64,000 nucleotides of DNA from Methylomicrobium sp. wino1 (GTDB taxonomy: Bacteria > Pseudomonadota > Gammaproteobacteria > Methylococcales > Methylomonadaceae): the NCBI RefSeq assembly GCF_003932755.1, contig NZ_CP024202.1:4774001-4838000 (forward strand), written 5' to 3'. Below, one piece after another: positions 18,775-28,217 of the stretch. Made by a program: the position numbers and the translations under genes. The notes beneath the pieces were generated by a model. It was not told where the DNA came from, searched no databases, and saw only the letters and a list, made by a program, of their open reading frames with translations. Numbering within the stretch: the first letter of the stretch is position 1; each line of letters opens with the position of its first letter.

Positions 18775-20895
18775 TCAGCCAAGCTTTGTTATTATACTTC
18801 GCGCCTCAAAAACCATAACACTTCGAGCCTCGACAGCACAAGCCAGACCTACCCAAACGGATTGATCAGACTTCTCGACAGCATCCAAAGGCGACGCTTG
18901 TCCGGTATCGACCGCAAGATGCCAAAATCGGTCGGAAACCGGGGGTAATTGCGCGGCGATTTTATGATCCGACATGTTTAATAAGACATATAAGTCTTCT
19001 TCGTCGACGGTTAAACCCGCCAACATAAAAGCCAAAAACCGGACCTGCTCATCATCCCATGCCGGCTCGCCGAGGTCTGCATCAAACCAAACGATATCCG
19101 GAAGATTGCGCGTCGGAATAATCTCGCCGGTCAAGAAACTGCTACGATTCAGGCTCGCATGACGGCGCCTCAAGGCAATCAATTCTTTGACAAAACGAAG
19201 CATATCGCTATTTTTTTCAACGAGATGCCAATCGAACCAGGAAATTTCGTTATCCTGACACCAAGCATTATTATTGCCGTCTTGAGTACGCAACACTTCA
19301 TCACCGGCGTTTAACATCGGCACCCCTTGACTTAACATCAACAAACTCAACACATTTTTGGCTTGCTGCCGGCGCAACTCTATAATTTTTCGGTTGAACG
19401 TTTCGCCTTCGACACCGCAATTCCAACTCAGGTTATCGTCGGTACCGTCCCGATTTCCCTCGCCATTCGCCTCGTTATGTTTATGCTCGTAAGTTACCCA
19501 ATCATGCAACGTAAAACCGTCATGACAGGTCACAAAATTGATACTGTTTACCGGCAAACGATCGCCGTCCGCATAGAGATCGCTGCTCCCGGCAATGTTG
19601 GTGGCGACAGACCCGATTAAACCCGGATCGCCCCTGACGAAACGGCGAATTACATCACGGTATCGACCGTTCCATTCCGACCAAGTCATTCCGGGAAAGG
19701 CACCGACCTGATAGAGCCCTTCGGCATCCCATGCTTCGGCAATCAAAGGTAATTCGGATAACAGCCTGGACGACTCGATTCGCCATGGCAACGGCGGGTG
19801 ATCCATCGGCACACCGTTGTCTCCGCGCGCAAACACGCTGGCCAAATCGAAGCGAAATCCGTCGACATGCATCTGCTCAACCCAGTATTCCAGACAATGA
19901 ACAATGAATGCCGTCACCATCGGATGGTTACAATTGAGAGAATTTCCGCAGCCGCTGAAATCCAGATACCGCCTCCGGTCGTCAGCATCGAGGTGATAAA
20001 AAATATCGTTCGCCAAACCCTTGAAATTAATTAACGGCCCCTCTTCATCGCCTTCGGCGGTATGATTGAAGACTACGTCGAGAATGACTCCAATACCTGC
20101 CGAATGCATGGCTTTGACCAATGTTTTAAACTCTTCCTCGTGCGTACCCAATTCCGGCGTTATACAAAAGCCGGGATGCGGACTGTAAAAACTATGCGTA
20201 CTGTAACCCCAGTAATTTTTAAGCCCTCTGGCTTGAACCCCAGGCGGCACATGCTGTTCGTCGAATGCCATCACCGGTAACAATTCTACATGCGTTATAC
20301 CCAAAGCCTGTAAATACGGTATTTTTTCGATTAAGGCGGAAAATGTACCCGGATGACTGGTTTTCGAAGATTTATCTTTGGTAAAACCCCCAACATGTAA
20401 CTCATAGATAATTGCCCCTTCGAGCCCGCATTCGATGGACTGCTCACCCTCCCAATCGAATCGGGAGTCGGTAACGACGGCTCGAAACGAATGATGACCA
20501 GCTTCATTCGGGTCGCAAGCTAGTCTTCGATTCCACATCGCGTCGGTTACGGCGCGAGCCCAAGGATCGAGCAGTTCCTTGCGAATATTGAAGCGGCGTC
20601 CGCTCTCGGCGGTATCATTCGCACCATCCGTCCGCCAGGTATAATGTGTTCCCAAAGGAAGTTCCTCGACGAACACATGCCAATAAAAATAAGCACGATG
20701 GGATTTACGGTCGAGCGAAATAATCTGAAACGGTTCGGGACTATCGGCAGACCTATAAAGCAATAATTCAACTCGACTCGCATGACGACTGAAAACAGAA
20801 AAGTTGATACCGCCGGTCATCGGCGTCGCGCCGGGCGGAAAACGAACTCCGGGACGAAAGCGATAGGGTTCGGTTTGTGCAACATTACTGTCCAT
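18775..20895 (-). CDS. glgX: Glycogen debranching enzyme GlgX
   Basis: About 706 residues. GH13 isoamylase-type enzyme that hydrolyses alpha-1,6 branches of limit dextrins in the cytoplasm. N-terminal CBM48 (FRPGVRFPPGATPMTGG...), catalytic domain with nucleophile Asp in GFRFDLASVF, acid Glu in LIAEAWD and the third Asp in FVTCHDGFTLHDWV. I start at ATG 20895 rather than the in-frame TTG three codons upstream. No other glycogen gene is adjacent. Full length for the family. Confidence 0.9.
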   Translation of the reverse strand: MDSNVAQTEPYRFRPGVRFPPGATPMTGGINFSVFSRHASRVELLLYRSADSPEPFQIISLDRKSHRAYFYWHVFVEELPLGTHYTWRTDGANDTAESGRRFNIRKELLDPWARAVTDAMWNRRLACDPNEAGHHSFRAVVTDSRFDWEGEQSIECGLEGAIIYELHVGGFTKDKSSKTSHPGTFSALIEKIPYLQALGITHVELLPVMAFDEQHVPPGVQARGLKNYWGYSTHSFYSPHPGFCITPELGTHEEEFKTLVKAMHSAGIGVILDVVFNHTAEGDEEGPLINFKGLANDIFYHLDADDRRRYLDFSGCGNSLNCNHPMVTAFIVHCLEYWVEQMHVDGFRFDLASVFARGDNGVPMDHPPLPWRIESSRLLSELPLIAEAWDAEGLYQVGAFPGMTWSEWNGRYRDVIRRFVRGDPGLIGSVATNIAGSSDLYADGDRLPVNSINFVTCHDGFTLHDWVTYEHKHNEANGEGNRDGTDDNLSWNCGVEGETFNRKIIELRRQQAKNVLSLLMLSQGVPMLNAGDEVLRTQDGNNNAWCQDNEISWFDWHLVEKNSDMLRFVKELIALRRRHASLNRSSFLTGEIIPTRNLPDIVWFDADLGEPAWDDEQVRFLAFMLAGLTVDEEDLYVLLNMSDHKIAAQLPPVSDRFWHLAVDTGQASPLDAVEKSDQSVWVGLACAVEARSVMVFEARSIITKLG

Positions 20896-20927
20896 ACCAT
20901 TCAACCTGTGCCAACAAAAATTTCATT

Positions 20928-21092
20928 ATATACTTCGCGCGGTCTTGTTTGCGGATTTTATGGCAATGCTGTTTTGTTCGGTAGCAAGGCGCGAAAACAG
21001 GCGCATAGCAAGCTATGTAACTGTTTTCGCTACGCAGCTACCGGACAAAAGAGCGCGTCAGAAAGCCGCCAATGTGGCCGTGCGAAGTATAT
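20928..21092. repeat. MITE-like element with ATATACTTCGCGC ends, copy 1
   Basis: 165 bases bounded by ATATACTTCGCGCGGTC and, inverted, GGCCGTGCGAAGTATAT. The interior has GCGAAAACAGGCGCATAGC and CAAGCTATGTAACTGTTTTCG, an internal palindrome. A second copy with an extra 46 bases lies at 40221-40431. No ORF or transposase. Confidence 0.7.
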
Positions 21093-21381
21093 ACTTGTAT
21101 CCGAAAAGTTTGCGGGGTTTGCAAAGCTTTTTTCTTAAGTAACTGAAACCGGTCTTATTGCTGGAATTTGTGTGTTATTTAACGTACGCTATCGATATCC
21201 GGGAATGCTTAACTCCAGCAATTAAACCCCATGTTTTTTGGGCTACTTTTAATATTCCAGCATAATTTAAGTGGGAGATTAACGGCGTCCGTTAATGCCC
21301 CAGCGCCGAATTTTGATCTACGTATAATTTCGATGAAATCGCATGTGGAACAAAATCAGTTAGCTTTTTGTCACATCGCGC
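21093..21381. other. Leader region of the M48 protease gene
   Basis: No gene. It contains fragments of dispersed repeats (GATTAACGGCGTCC at about 21278, GCGCCGAATTTTGATCTACG at about 21303) that match flanks of the repeats at 6100 and 40520. No clear promoter was picked out. Confidence 0.4.
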
Positions 21382-22836
21382 ATGATTAAAAAACCGGCCT
21401 TATTATTAATTTTAAGTTTGTTTTTACAAGGCAACCGCCCTTTTGCGCCCGATATAACCAAAATCGAATTACCGGATATGGGCGACTCTTCCGGCACGTT
21501 GATATCTCCTGCTCAGGAACAACAATTAGGCGAGGCATTTTACCGAAGCCTGCATTCGCAAATCGTCATTAGCCAGGATGCTGAAATACAGCAATATATC
21601 GAAGGAATCGGTCGGAAACTGGTTGCCAACAGCGACACCCCGGGCAATCCGTTTCATTTTTTCGTGGTCATGGATAACGCGATCAATGCTTTCGCCGGAC
21701 CGGGCGGTTATATCGGCATCAATTCGGGACTGATATTGACATCCGAGGCGGAAAGCGAACTTGCTTCTGTGATGGCACATGAGATCGCTCACGTTACCCA
21801 ACGCCATCTTTACCGTGCGTTCGAAGCCGCCAGCCGTCTGTCCATACCGACCGCAGCGGCGACTTTGGCGGCAATCTTGATCGGCACACAATCACCGGAA
21901 CTCGCTCAAGCAGCGATCATGGCCGTTCAAGCAGGCAGCATACAGTTTCAGATCGATTTTACCCGTGATAACGAACAGGAAGCCGACCGGGTCGGTATGC
22001 AAACGCTTGCGGCATCCAATTTTGACCCGCGTAGCATGCCGATTTTTTTTGAGCGTTTGCAACAATCCAGTCGTTATTATGGACGGGGCGTCCCCGAATT
22101 TTTAAGGACTCACCCGGTAACCTCTTCTCGGATCTCCGACACCCGTGGCCGAGCCGAAAAATATCCCTACCAGCAATATCCCGATTCAATGGGTTATTTG
22201 TTGACACGGGCAAAACTCAGAGTACTTAGCGCCAACGATTACACACCGGTTTTGAATTATTTCAATCCACGACTTAGTCAAGGCACGCAACAACAACGAG
22301 CCGTGGCTCGTTACGGAACGGGCCTTGTCCATCTAAACACAAGAAACTTCCAAGAAGCCGAACGAATTTTCAAGGACTTGACCCAGGAGTTTCCTGAGCA
22401 ACCTCAGTTTGCGACAGCTTACGCTCGATGCGCATTGGAGGCACAAAACTTTTCGAATGCATCATCACGCTATCAAGCCGCAATGCAGCAATTCCCCGGT
22501 AACCAAGCGATCAAGCTCGAGACCCTATCCGCGTTACTGAAAGCCGGCAAACCCGAACAAGCCAGACAAATTTTGCAAATGCTGGACGCGAGTACAAAAC
22601 GGCAACCCATCTATTTTAAATTGCTGGCACAAATCTACAGCGATTTGAAGCAACCGGCCGAATCGCATCGCTATCTGGCTGAATTTTATTATGCAATGGG
22701 CCAAACCGATGCCGCCATCACACAAATCAAACTCGCACAAAAATCACCAGGAATCAATTATTACTTATCGGCAATTCTCAACGAACGATTGGTTTTTTTT
22801 ATACGTGAAGAAGAACAGCGTAAACGCAACCAATAA
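21382..22836 (+). CDS. bepA: BepA/YfgC-like M48 metalloprotease with TPR repeats
   Basis: 484 residues. A hydrophobic N-terminal segment acts as a signal peptide. The zinc site is HEIAH near residue 134 (VMAHEIAHVTQRH), with the third ligand in DNEQEADRVGM. From about residue 310 there are TPR-like helices (ARYGTGLVHLNTRNFQEAERIF and following). This is the BepA layout: a periplasmic protease-chaperone that assists or degrades outer-membrane proteins such as LptD. Usual length. Monocistronic, followed by about 490 bases holding a probable small RNA. Confidence 0.9.
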   Translation: MIKKPALLLILSLFLQGNRPFAPDITKIELPDMGDSSGTLISPAQEQQLGEAFYRSLHSQIVISQDAEIQQYIEGIGRKLVANSDTPGNPFHFFVVMDNAINAFAGPGGYIGINSGLILTSEAESELASVMAHEIAHVTQRHLYRAFEAASRLSIPTAAATLAAILIGTQSPELAQAAIMAVQAGSIQFQIDFTRDNEQEADRVGMQTLAASNFDPRSMPIFFERLQQSSRYYGRGVPEFLRTHPVTSSRISDTRGRAEKYPYQQYPDSMGYLLTRAKLRVLSANDYTPVLNYFNPRLSQGTQQQRAVARYGTGLVHLNTRNFQEAERIFKDLTQEFPEQPQFATAYARCALEAQNFSNASSRYQAAMQQFPGNQAIKLETLSALLKAGKPEQARQILQMLDASTKRQPIYFKLLAQIYSDLKQPAESHRYLAEFYYAMGQTDAAITQIKLAQKSPGINYYLSAILNERLVFFIREEEQRKRNQ

Positions 22837-23010
22837 AACCCAACTCTTTTACTTGGTTAGGAATAAACTGAATGCAACCTGAATAGCTAGTTACAACTGG
22901 CAGACATTGCCGTTCAATTTACCAAATAAGCAATTACTAATCGTTTATATCCTATTGTTTTTAATATATGTTTTCGACCCGAAACTATTTTTTAACTAAA
23001 ATCGTTTTTT

Positions 23011-23042
23011 TTGATAGACATCACTATTTTTAATGATATAAA
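23011..23042 (+). promoter_or_regulatory. Sigma-70-like promoter of the candidate small RNA
   Basis: TAGACA (23015-23020), 16-base spacer, TATAAA (23037-23042). An overlapping TTGATA lies at 23011. The surrounding sequence is AT-rich. Start of transcription expected near 23049. Confidence 0.5.
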
Positions 23043-23048
23043 ATTCTT

Positions 23049-23226
23049 TCCAGCTTACGGAGTGAGCCCGATTAAATAATCGGTAATGAGGAGGACAAGG
23101 CTTCAACGCCTTGAATTATAACAATAACAAACGAGCAAACTGCTTAGTTGTCTTGGCGACAACAACGTTCAAATAAATAATAACAATAACAATCTGAACA
23201 CGCCCGCTTTATGCGGGCTTTTTATT
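23049..23226 (+). ncRNA. Candidate Hfq-binding small RNA with A-rich tracts (CrcZ-like layout)
   Basis: About 178 bases, no ORF, with its own promoter-like boxes and terminator. Order of elements: hairpin CCGATT/AATCGG; GAGGAGGA; hairpin AAGGC/GCCTT; A-rich tract ATAACAATAACAAAC (23118-23132); hairpin GTTGTC/GACAAC; A-rich tract AAATAAATAATAACAATAAC (from 23171); terminator GCCCGC-TTTAT-GCGGGC plus T-run. Repeated AAYAAY triplets alternating with hairpins are the layout of Pseudomonas CrcZ/CrcY and fit the ARN motif bound by the Hfq distal face. Homology is not shown; this is a structural resemblance. Confidence 0.55.
23202..23226 (+). terminator. Rho-independent terminator of the candidate sRNA
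   Basis: GCCCGC and GCGGGC form a 6-bp GC-rich stem with loop TTTAT, followed by TTTTTATT. Confidence 0.85.
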
Positions 23227-23324
23227 GCCTGAAATTTTGTTACGGCATTCGCCTCAACAAAGTTTTGACACATCCCTGTGCCGGAAAATCACGTCTTGTT
23301 ACAGTCGACAAGAACCATCGAACA

Positions 23325-25643
23325 TCACATGCTCAAGCGGACACCTATCCAACCCGCCCTTGGCATCCCCGGAGAGACGAAACGACCATCCTCATAATCG
23401 TCGCCCAATACTTCATCGGCTTCGCCGTAAACGCCAAATGTGTTGTAGTTAGCATCGAAGATATTATCGATACGGCCGAATAATGCAAAATTGTCGGTGA
23501 TTTTAAATTCAGCCCTGCCGTTGAACAGCCAGTAACCGCCTAATTTAGCATGTTGATTGGCTTCGTCCCCCCGGTAATACCGAGCACCGCTATAGACACC
23601 ATCGATACCGAGCATTAATTTTTGCCACAAATCGACGCCAACCGAGGCCTTGAACATGTGCTCCGGGAGCCCCGGAATTCGGCGGCCTTTGTCGACCCAA
23701 ACACCATCCTCGTTATCCTCGTCAACCGGATCTTGAACCCTGAATCCGCTTAAGAACCGTGCATTCAAATACGTGTAATTGGCCGAAAAATACCAATCGT
23801 CTATCGTGCTAAATAGCTGCGGATAAGCGATCGAGGTACCGGCCTCTATCCCGTAACGCCTTGTCTTGCCGATATTGCTGAAAAACCCTTCGCTGATACT
23901 ATCGCCGCCGCGCTGAAAAATGATGTCATCGGAATTGATGGTATGGAAAAAGCCGAGATTCCATTTCAAGTCGCCTTTACCGAGCAATTCGTCCAGATCC
24001 CCCCGAAAGCCGCCTTCCCAAGTTTTCGCAACGACTTGCGCCAACGGCGGATCGGCGACAAACGAGTTCGGTAGTTTACACGGCGCCTCGGGATCGGCGC
24101 AGCTGAGTTCCATCGGCGTCGGCGCCCTGGCCGATTCGCTGTAACTGCCGTACACGGTCAGATTGTCGAAAATGCGGTACGTCAGGCCGGCTGACGGATT
24201 GAGCCGCTCGAACGTATGCGAGCCGTTCAAGTTTTTTTCCGCATCGGTGATATAACCGTCCGACATATTCATATGAATATAGTTATAGCGCCCCGCAACC
24301 GTAGCGGTCAGGTCGTCGGTAATCGAAAAGCTGTCTGACAAAAACACGCCGACCGCCGAAGTGTCGGTATTCAAGCGCACTCTCGACTCGTCGACCAGTA
24401 TACCGCTACGCGTCGTACCGCGCGTTTCGGTCAACGATCCCAATTCGGTATCCGATTGAAAATGCACTTCGGAATAATCGTAGCTGACGCCGACAGTCAG
24501 GTTGTTCTTGTGGCCGAACAAGTCTTGGCCGAAAGCCGTCTGTATCGTGCCGCCGCGGCTGCGCATGTTGGTTTGGCTGAAATTGTTGGTCGCACCTTCC
24601 ACGGCATCGGAGGCGAGTACTTCGTTGCCATTAATATCCATAACGCGCTCTTCCGCTCCCTCATCCTCTTCGCAAAGAAACCCGTTATTTACAATATCTT
24701 CACACCCTACAAAATCGCTATCGTCGCCGTTGAAGGTCTTGATCCGATTCTGTCTGAAATAGGCATTACCGCTAATCACGACATTATCGGTCAAATCGAA
24801 TTGCCCTTCGAGCTCCGAGAAGAACATACGCGTGATAGTACGATCCGGATGAGTAAAAATTGCATTTCGGTCTTCCTTCAGCAATTGCACGGGCACCGCA
24901 CCGTTGCCCAGCAACTTGTTATCGTTCGCGCCGAGCGTCAAATCCAACGACCCCCTATCGCCGTGCCAACTCAACGTGCCGAACACTTGGTCGGCCTTGG
25001 TCGGGGAAAAATCGCGCCAACCTTCTTCCTCGAAATGACGCAGATCGATGAAATAGCCGAACGTGCCGTTGTTCCAACCGCTGGTCAACTCCTCCGAATG
25101 CCTGTCCCAGGAACCGCCATAGACTTCGAGCTCGTGTTTCGGCGATGAAAAACCGGTCTTGGTCTTGATCAAGATAGCGCCACCCAAGCTGTTCAAACCG
25201 TAAACCGGATTCGACGGATACAATGCCATCGACTCGATCGCACCTTCCGGAATCAAATCCCAGTTCACGGTATCGCCGAACGGCTCGTTGAACCTGACGC
25301 CGTTGACATAAGTCGACAAGCCCTGGGGCAGACCCAACAACGGCGAAGCGACGAAACCGCGATAATAAATATCCGGTTGCAGCGGATTGTTTTGCGCTTC
25401 GTTAACATGTACGCTGCCCATATAGCGGTTCAAATAGTCGGCCAACGAGATGCTTTGAGCTTTTTGCAAATCGTCGGCATGCGCCGTCTGAACATGGGAC
25501 GGTATTTGATCGATCGACACTTCGGAGCCTGGAATCGGCGATACACCGACTACCTCGACCTTCTCCAGCTCCATGACATCCTGTTCTGCCTGCGCCGCCG
25601 TAGCGCCCGAAAGGCCAAGGATCGCAATCGCTATTTTTTTCAT
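23325..25643 (-). CDS. TonB-dependent outer-membrane receptor
   Basis: 772 residues. Signal peptide about 1-19 (ending AAQAEQ). The plug domain follows (QTAHADDLQKAQSISLADYL, then VYGLNSLGGAILIKTK), then the 22-strand barrel with a terminal Met preceded by PRAGWIGVRLSM. Such receptors import siderophores, cobalamin, metals or copper-binding compounds using TonB; the ligand cannot be told. SD AGAGGGG before the ATG. No Fur box was recognised. Its neighbours are two putative metal transporters on the opposite strand, so a metal ligand is possible but only by context. Confidence 0.9.
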   Translation of the reverse strand: MKKIAIAILGLSGATAAQAEQDVMELEKVEVVGVSPIPGSEVSIDQIPSHVQTAHADDLQKAQSISLADYLNRYMGSVHVNEAQNNPLQPDIYYRGFVASPLLGLPQGLSTYVNGVRFNEPFGDTVNWDLIPEGAIESMALYPSNPVYGLNSLGGAILIKTKTGFSSPKHELEVYGGSWDRHSEELTSGWNNGTFGYFIDLRHFEEEGWRDFSPTKADQVFGTLSWHGDRGSLDLTLGANDNKLLGNGAVPVQLLKEDRNAIFTHPDRTITRMFFSELEGQFDLTDNVVISGNAYFRQNRIKTFNGDDSDFVGCEDIVNNGFLCEEDEGAEERVMDINGNEVLASDAVEGATNNFSQTNMRSRGGTIQTAFGQDLFGHKNNLTVGVSYDYSEVHFQSDTELGSLTETRGTTRSGILVDESRVRLNTDTSAVGVFLSDSFSITDDLTATVAGRYNYIHMNMSDGYITDAEKNLNGSHTFERLNPSAGLTYRIFDNLTVYGSYSESARAPTPMELSCADPEAPCKLPNSFVADPPLAQVVAKTWEGGFRGDLDELLGKGDLKWNLGFFHTINSDDIIFQRGGDSISEGFFSNIGKTRRYGIEAGTSIAYPQLFSTIDDWYFSANYTYLNARFLSGFRVQDPVDEDNEDGVWVDKGRRIPGLPEHMFKASVGVDLWQKLMLGIDGVYSGARYYRGDEANQHAKLGGYWLFNGRAEFKITDNFALFGRIDNIFDANYNTFGVYGEADEVLGDDYEDGRFVSPGMPRAGWIGVRLSM

Positions 25644-25861
25644 GTTCCCCTCTTGATATTAATTAAGCCGCATATTGTCGACGGTTGGTCAATTAAAAAA
25701 TAGTCGCACCCAATAAAAAGGAAAATTTCCTAAATCGACAATTGCGAATCAATCCGCCCTGCTTGCTCGAAATCTTATCCACGTCTTGTATGTAAAACCC
25801 TTTAAAATAACGCTATTATTCTTACGCTATTTTCAAAAACCACTCTACCCGGGCCGCACTC

Positions 25862-26809
25862 ATGACACAATCCGCATTCTCAACGACCATTCAAGATTAT
25901 TGTTCTCGCCAATGGGAGACCATCACCTCGAGCGACCGCTATCGAAAAATCATGGCATTGCCTCCCGCCCAACGCTGGCTCACATGGATCGGACTTTTTG
26001 CTGCTTCGCAAGTTGTCGTTTTCGGTAGCCTCTATCTGATTTTCGGCGAAATCGTCGTGATCGGCTTCTTGGCAAGCATTCTGGCCGGCCTCGCAACAGG
26101 AGTCGGAGCCCTGCCTGCCCTATTCTTTACCGAAATATCGAAAAACCTATTTAATAGCCTCTTAGGCGCGGCTGCCGGCGTAATGCTTGCCGCTACCGCC
26201 TTTTCTCTGCTAGTGCCGAGCATCGATTACGGCAACCAAATTTGGCCCGGCAACGGGCTTTGGGTGGCCTCCTTGGGCATGATGATCGGTGCTTTATTTC
26301 TCCATTTTGCCGATCGCAAACTGCCTCATATTCATTTCGATAGCATTTCCGATCAACATCTAAACTCCATAAATAAAATTTGGCTCTTTATCATTGCGAT
26401 CACGATCCATAATTTTCCGGAGGGTATGTCGGTCGGCGTGAGTTTCGGCTCGGGCGATATGAAAAACGGCATCGTCCTGGCAACAGCGATTGCCCTGCAA
26501 AACATTCCGGAAGGCCTCGCCGTCGCACTCCCTTTAGTTGGCTTAGGCTATAACAAATGGAAAGCAGTCGGTATCGCAACTTTAACCGGCCTGGTAGAAC
26601 CAGTTGGGGGATTATTAGGCATCACGATGGTTACGATTTTCACGCCGATTTTACCGATTGCTATGGGCTTCGCCGCCGGTGCAATGTTATTCGTCATCAG
26701 TGAGGAAATCATTCCCGAAACCCATTCCGAAGGCAGGTCCAGGCACGCCACATTTGCCTTGATGATCGGTTTCATTATCATGATGATTTTGGACAACTTA
26801 CTCGGCTAA
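25862..26809 (+). CDS. ZIP family metal transporter
   Basis: 315 residues. After a hydrophilic N terminus of about 45 residues there are about eight membrane segments. The metal-site motifs are HNFPEGMSVGVSFGSGD (near 182) and NIPEGLAVALPL (near 212), and ISEEIIPETHSEG, all ZIP hallmarks. ZIP proteins bring Zn, Fe or Mn into the cytoplasm. A TMEM165-type gene follows 49 bases downstream, probably co-transcribed. Confidence 0.88.
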   Translation: MTQSAFSTTIQDYCSRQWETITSSDRYRKIMALPPAQRWLTWIGLFAASQVVVFGSLYLIFGEIVVIGFLASILAGLATGVGALPALFFTEISKNLFNSLLGAAAGVMLAATAFSLLVPSIDYGNQIWPGNGLWVASLGMMIGALFLHFADRKLPHIHFDSISDQHLNSINKIWLFIIAITIHNFPEGMSVGVSFGSGDMKNGIVLATAIALQNIPEGLAVALPLVGLGYNKWKAVGIATLTGLVEPVGGLLGITMVTIFTPILPIAMGFAAGAMLFVISEEIIPETHSEGRSRHATFALMIGFIIMMILDNLLG

Positions 26810-26858
26810 TTTACTATTCACTGCTACCCACATTAAACACCATTAATTTCAAAAAACC

Positions 26859-27518
26859 ATGGATCCTATTCATCTACAGTGGCAACAAATTTCAAGCTTG
26901 CTTTTTTCCGATAATATTGCCGAGTTTTCCACCGCTTCATTGACCTCTTTCGTACTGATTGCAGCCGCCGAAATCGGTGATAAAAGCCAGTTAGTCTGCA
27001 TGACCTTGGCTGCCCGACATCGCGCTTTGCCAATTATTTTAGGCGCAATTGCCGCGTTTGCACTGTTAAACACCTTGGCGGTCATTTTCGGCGCAGCCAT
27101 GGCAAAATGGCTGCCTGAATACCTCGTGGCCGCATCCGTGGCCATATTATTTGCTCTATTCGGAGCGCATGCACTAAGCGTTAACGAGGAAGAAAATACC
27201 GATGAAGTGATCAAAGAAAAAAGTGGACACGGGATTTTCTTCACGACCTTTTTTTTAATTGCCGTTGCGGAATTCGGCGATAAAACACAATTGGCGGTTG
27301 CGGGATTAAGCAGCACCACCCTTCCCGCCGCAATCTGGCTAGGCTCAACTGTCGCGCTGGCCATGACTTCGATACTGGGAGTTTTGGCCGGCCGAACACT
27401 AATGAAAAAAATTCCGTTATCGACGCTCCATAGACTCAGCGGCATTATTTTTATAACACTTTCAATCGTCGCCGCGCATAAAGCCTATACCGCATATACC
27501 GGCACTTTAAATCTCTAG
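26859..27518 (+). CDS. TMEM165/GDT1 (UPF0016) family cation transporter
   Basis: 219 residues, about six membrane segments. The duplicated family motif E-x-G-D-K-[ST] is seen twice: AAEIGDKSQLVCMTL near residue 38 and VAEFGDKTQLAVAGL near 139. Members export Mn or exchange Ca/Mn with protons (MneA, Gdt1). The first of the two halves has an extra N-terminal 20 residues. It follows a ZIP gene, so the pair may balance import and export of a divalent metal. Confidence 0.88.
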   Translation: MDPIHLQWQQISSLLFSDNIAEFSTASLTSFVLIAAAEIGDKSQLVCMTLAARHRALPIILGAIAAFALLNTLAVIFGAAMAKWLPEYLVAASVAILFALFGAHALSVNEEENTDEVIKEKSGHGIFFTTFFLIAVAEFGDKTQLAVAGLSSTTLPAAIWLGSTVALAMTSILGVLAGRTLMKKIPLSTLHRLSGIIFITLSIVAAHKAYTAYTGTLNL

Positions 27519-27561
27519 CGTTTGATTCCCTTACCAAAATAAAAGTTTTTAATAATAGTTT

Positions 27562-27590
27562 TTGACATGTTTCTTCGATCATGTTAAAAA
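27562..27590 (+). promoter_or_regulatory. Promoter of the 64-residue membrane protein
   Basis: Perfect TTGACA (27562-27567), 17-base spacer, TAAAAA (27585-27590). A leader of about 110 bases follows, with hairpin CTCTATAA/TTATAGAG (about 27627-27649) and CCCCCTTT/AAGGGG next to it, before the SD. Confidence 0.65.
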
Positions 27591-27708
27591 TTGTCCCGTC
27601 GTGGAAATTCAATTTCGGCGAACAAGCTCTATAACTGACTTTTATAGAGTCCCCCCTTTGAGGAGAAGGGGATTAATAACACTACTAAAATAACAAGAGG
27701 ATAATAAA

Positions 27709-27903
27709 ATGGCAGAAGCACAAGAAAAAGATACTTTTTGGCTGTGGATAGGCGCACTTATTCTTGGCACAATAATCGGCGTATTCTTGCTGAAAGGCAG
27801 AGAAACTGAGCATCTTGAAAGCAAAGCTGTCGGTCAAAGCGAAGCTCAAGTTCAAGCCGCGGAACAAAGAAGAAAAGCGGCTAAAAACGTTTTCGTAGAA
27901 TAA
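27709..27903 (+). CDS. Small single-span membrane protein
   Basis: 64 residues. One membrane helix (about 10-28, FWLWIGALILGTIIGVFLL) followed by a charged, Glu/Gln/Lys-rich tail likely to be helical. SD GAGG about 8 bases before ATG. It has its own strong promoter, structured leader and terminator, so it is likely abundant. I do not recognise the family; the layout is like small subunits or assembly factors of membrane complexes, but that is only a guess. Confidence 0.75.
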   Translation: MAEAQEKDTFWLWIGALILGTIIGVFLLKGRETEHLESKAVGQSEAQVQAAEQRRKAAKNVFVE

Positions 27904-27908
27904 AACGT

Positions 27909-27947
27909 AAAAAAAGCCCTCCGCCCACAAGGCGGGGGGTTTTTTTA
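27909..27947 (+). terminator. Strong Rho-independent terminator
   Basis: AAAAAGCCCTCCGCC pairs with GGCGGGGGGTTTTTTT across a CACAA loop, directly after the stop of the 64-residue protein. The rest of the gap to 28218 holds nothing recognisable. Confidence 0.88.
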
Positions 27948-28217
27948 TACCTGAAATAAATTACCGCAACACCATACCCGCCCACAAAACACCTACACTG
28001 CTCTAATAAACTCTGCTTATTGTAGCAATCCTCCGCCGCACCACTTTTGCCCATCGCCACCGTTAAGCGCACCATTTCGGAAACAAAGCATTCCGTTTCT
28101 GCGCACCTTTATCGAGAAGCATAAAAACCGCCCACCTAAATAAAGACGGCATAACTATTGCTTGTTTATATTTGGCTTTGCTAAAACCCATTTGCTGCAA
28201 ACCTCATATATTCGGAC

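Noticed and set aside
24456-25148. 230-codon ORF on the plus strand
   Set aside because: It is antisense to the TonB-dependent receptor, has no SD and no recognisable domain.
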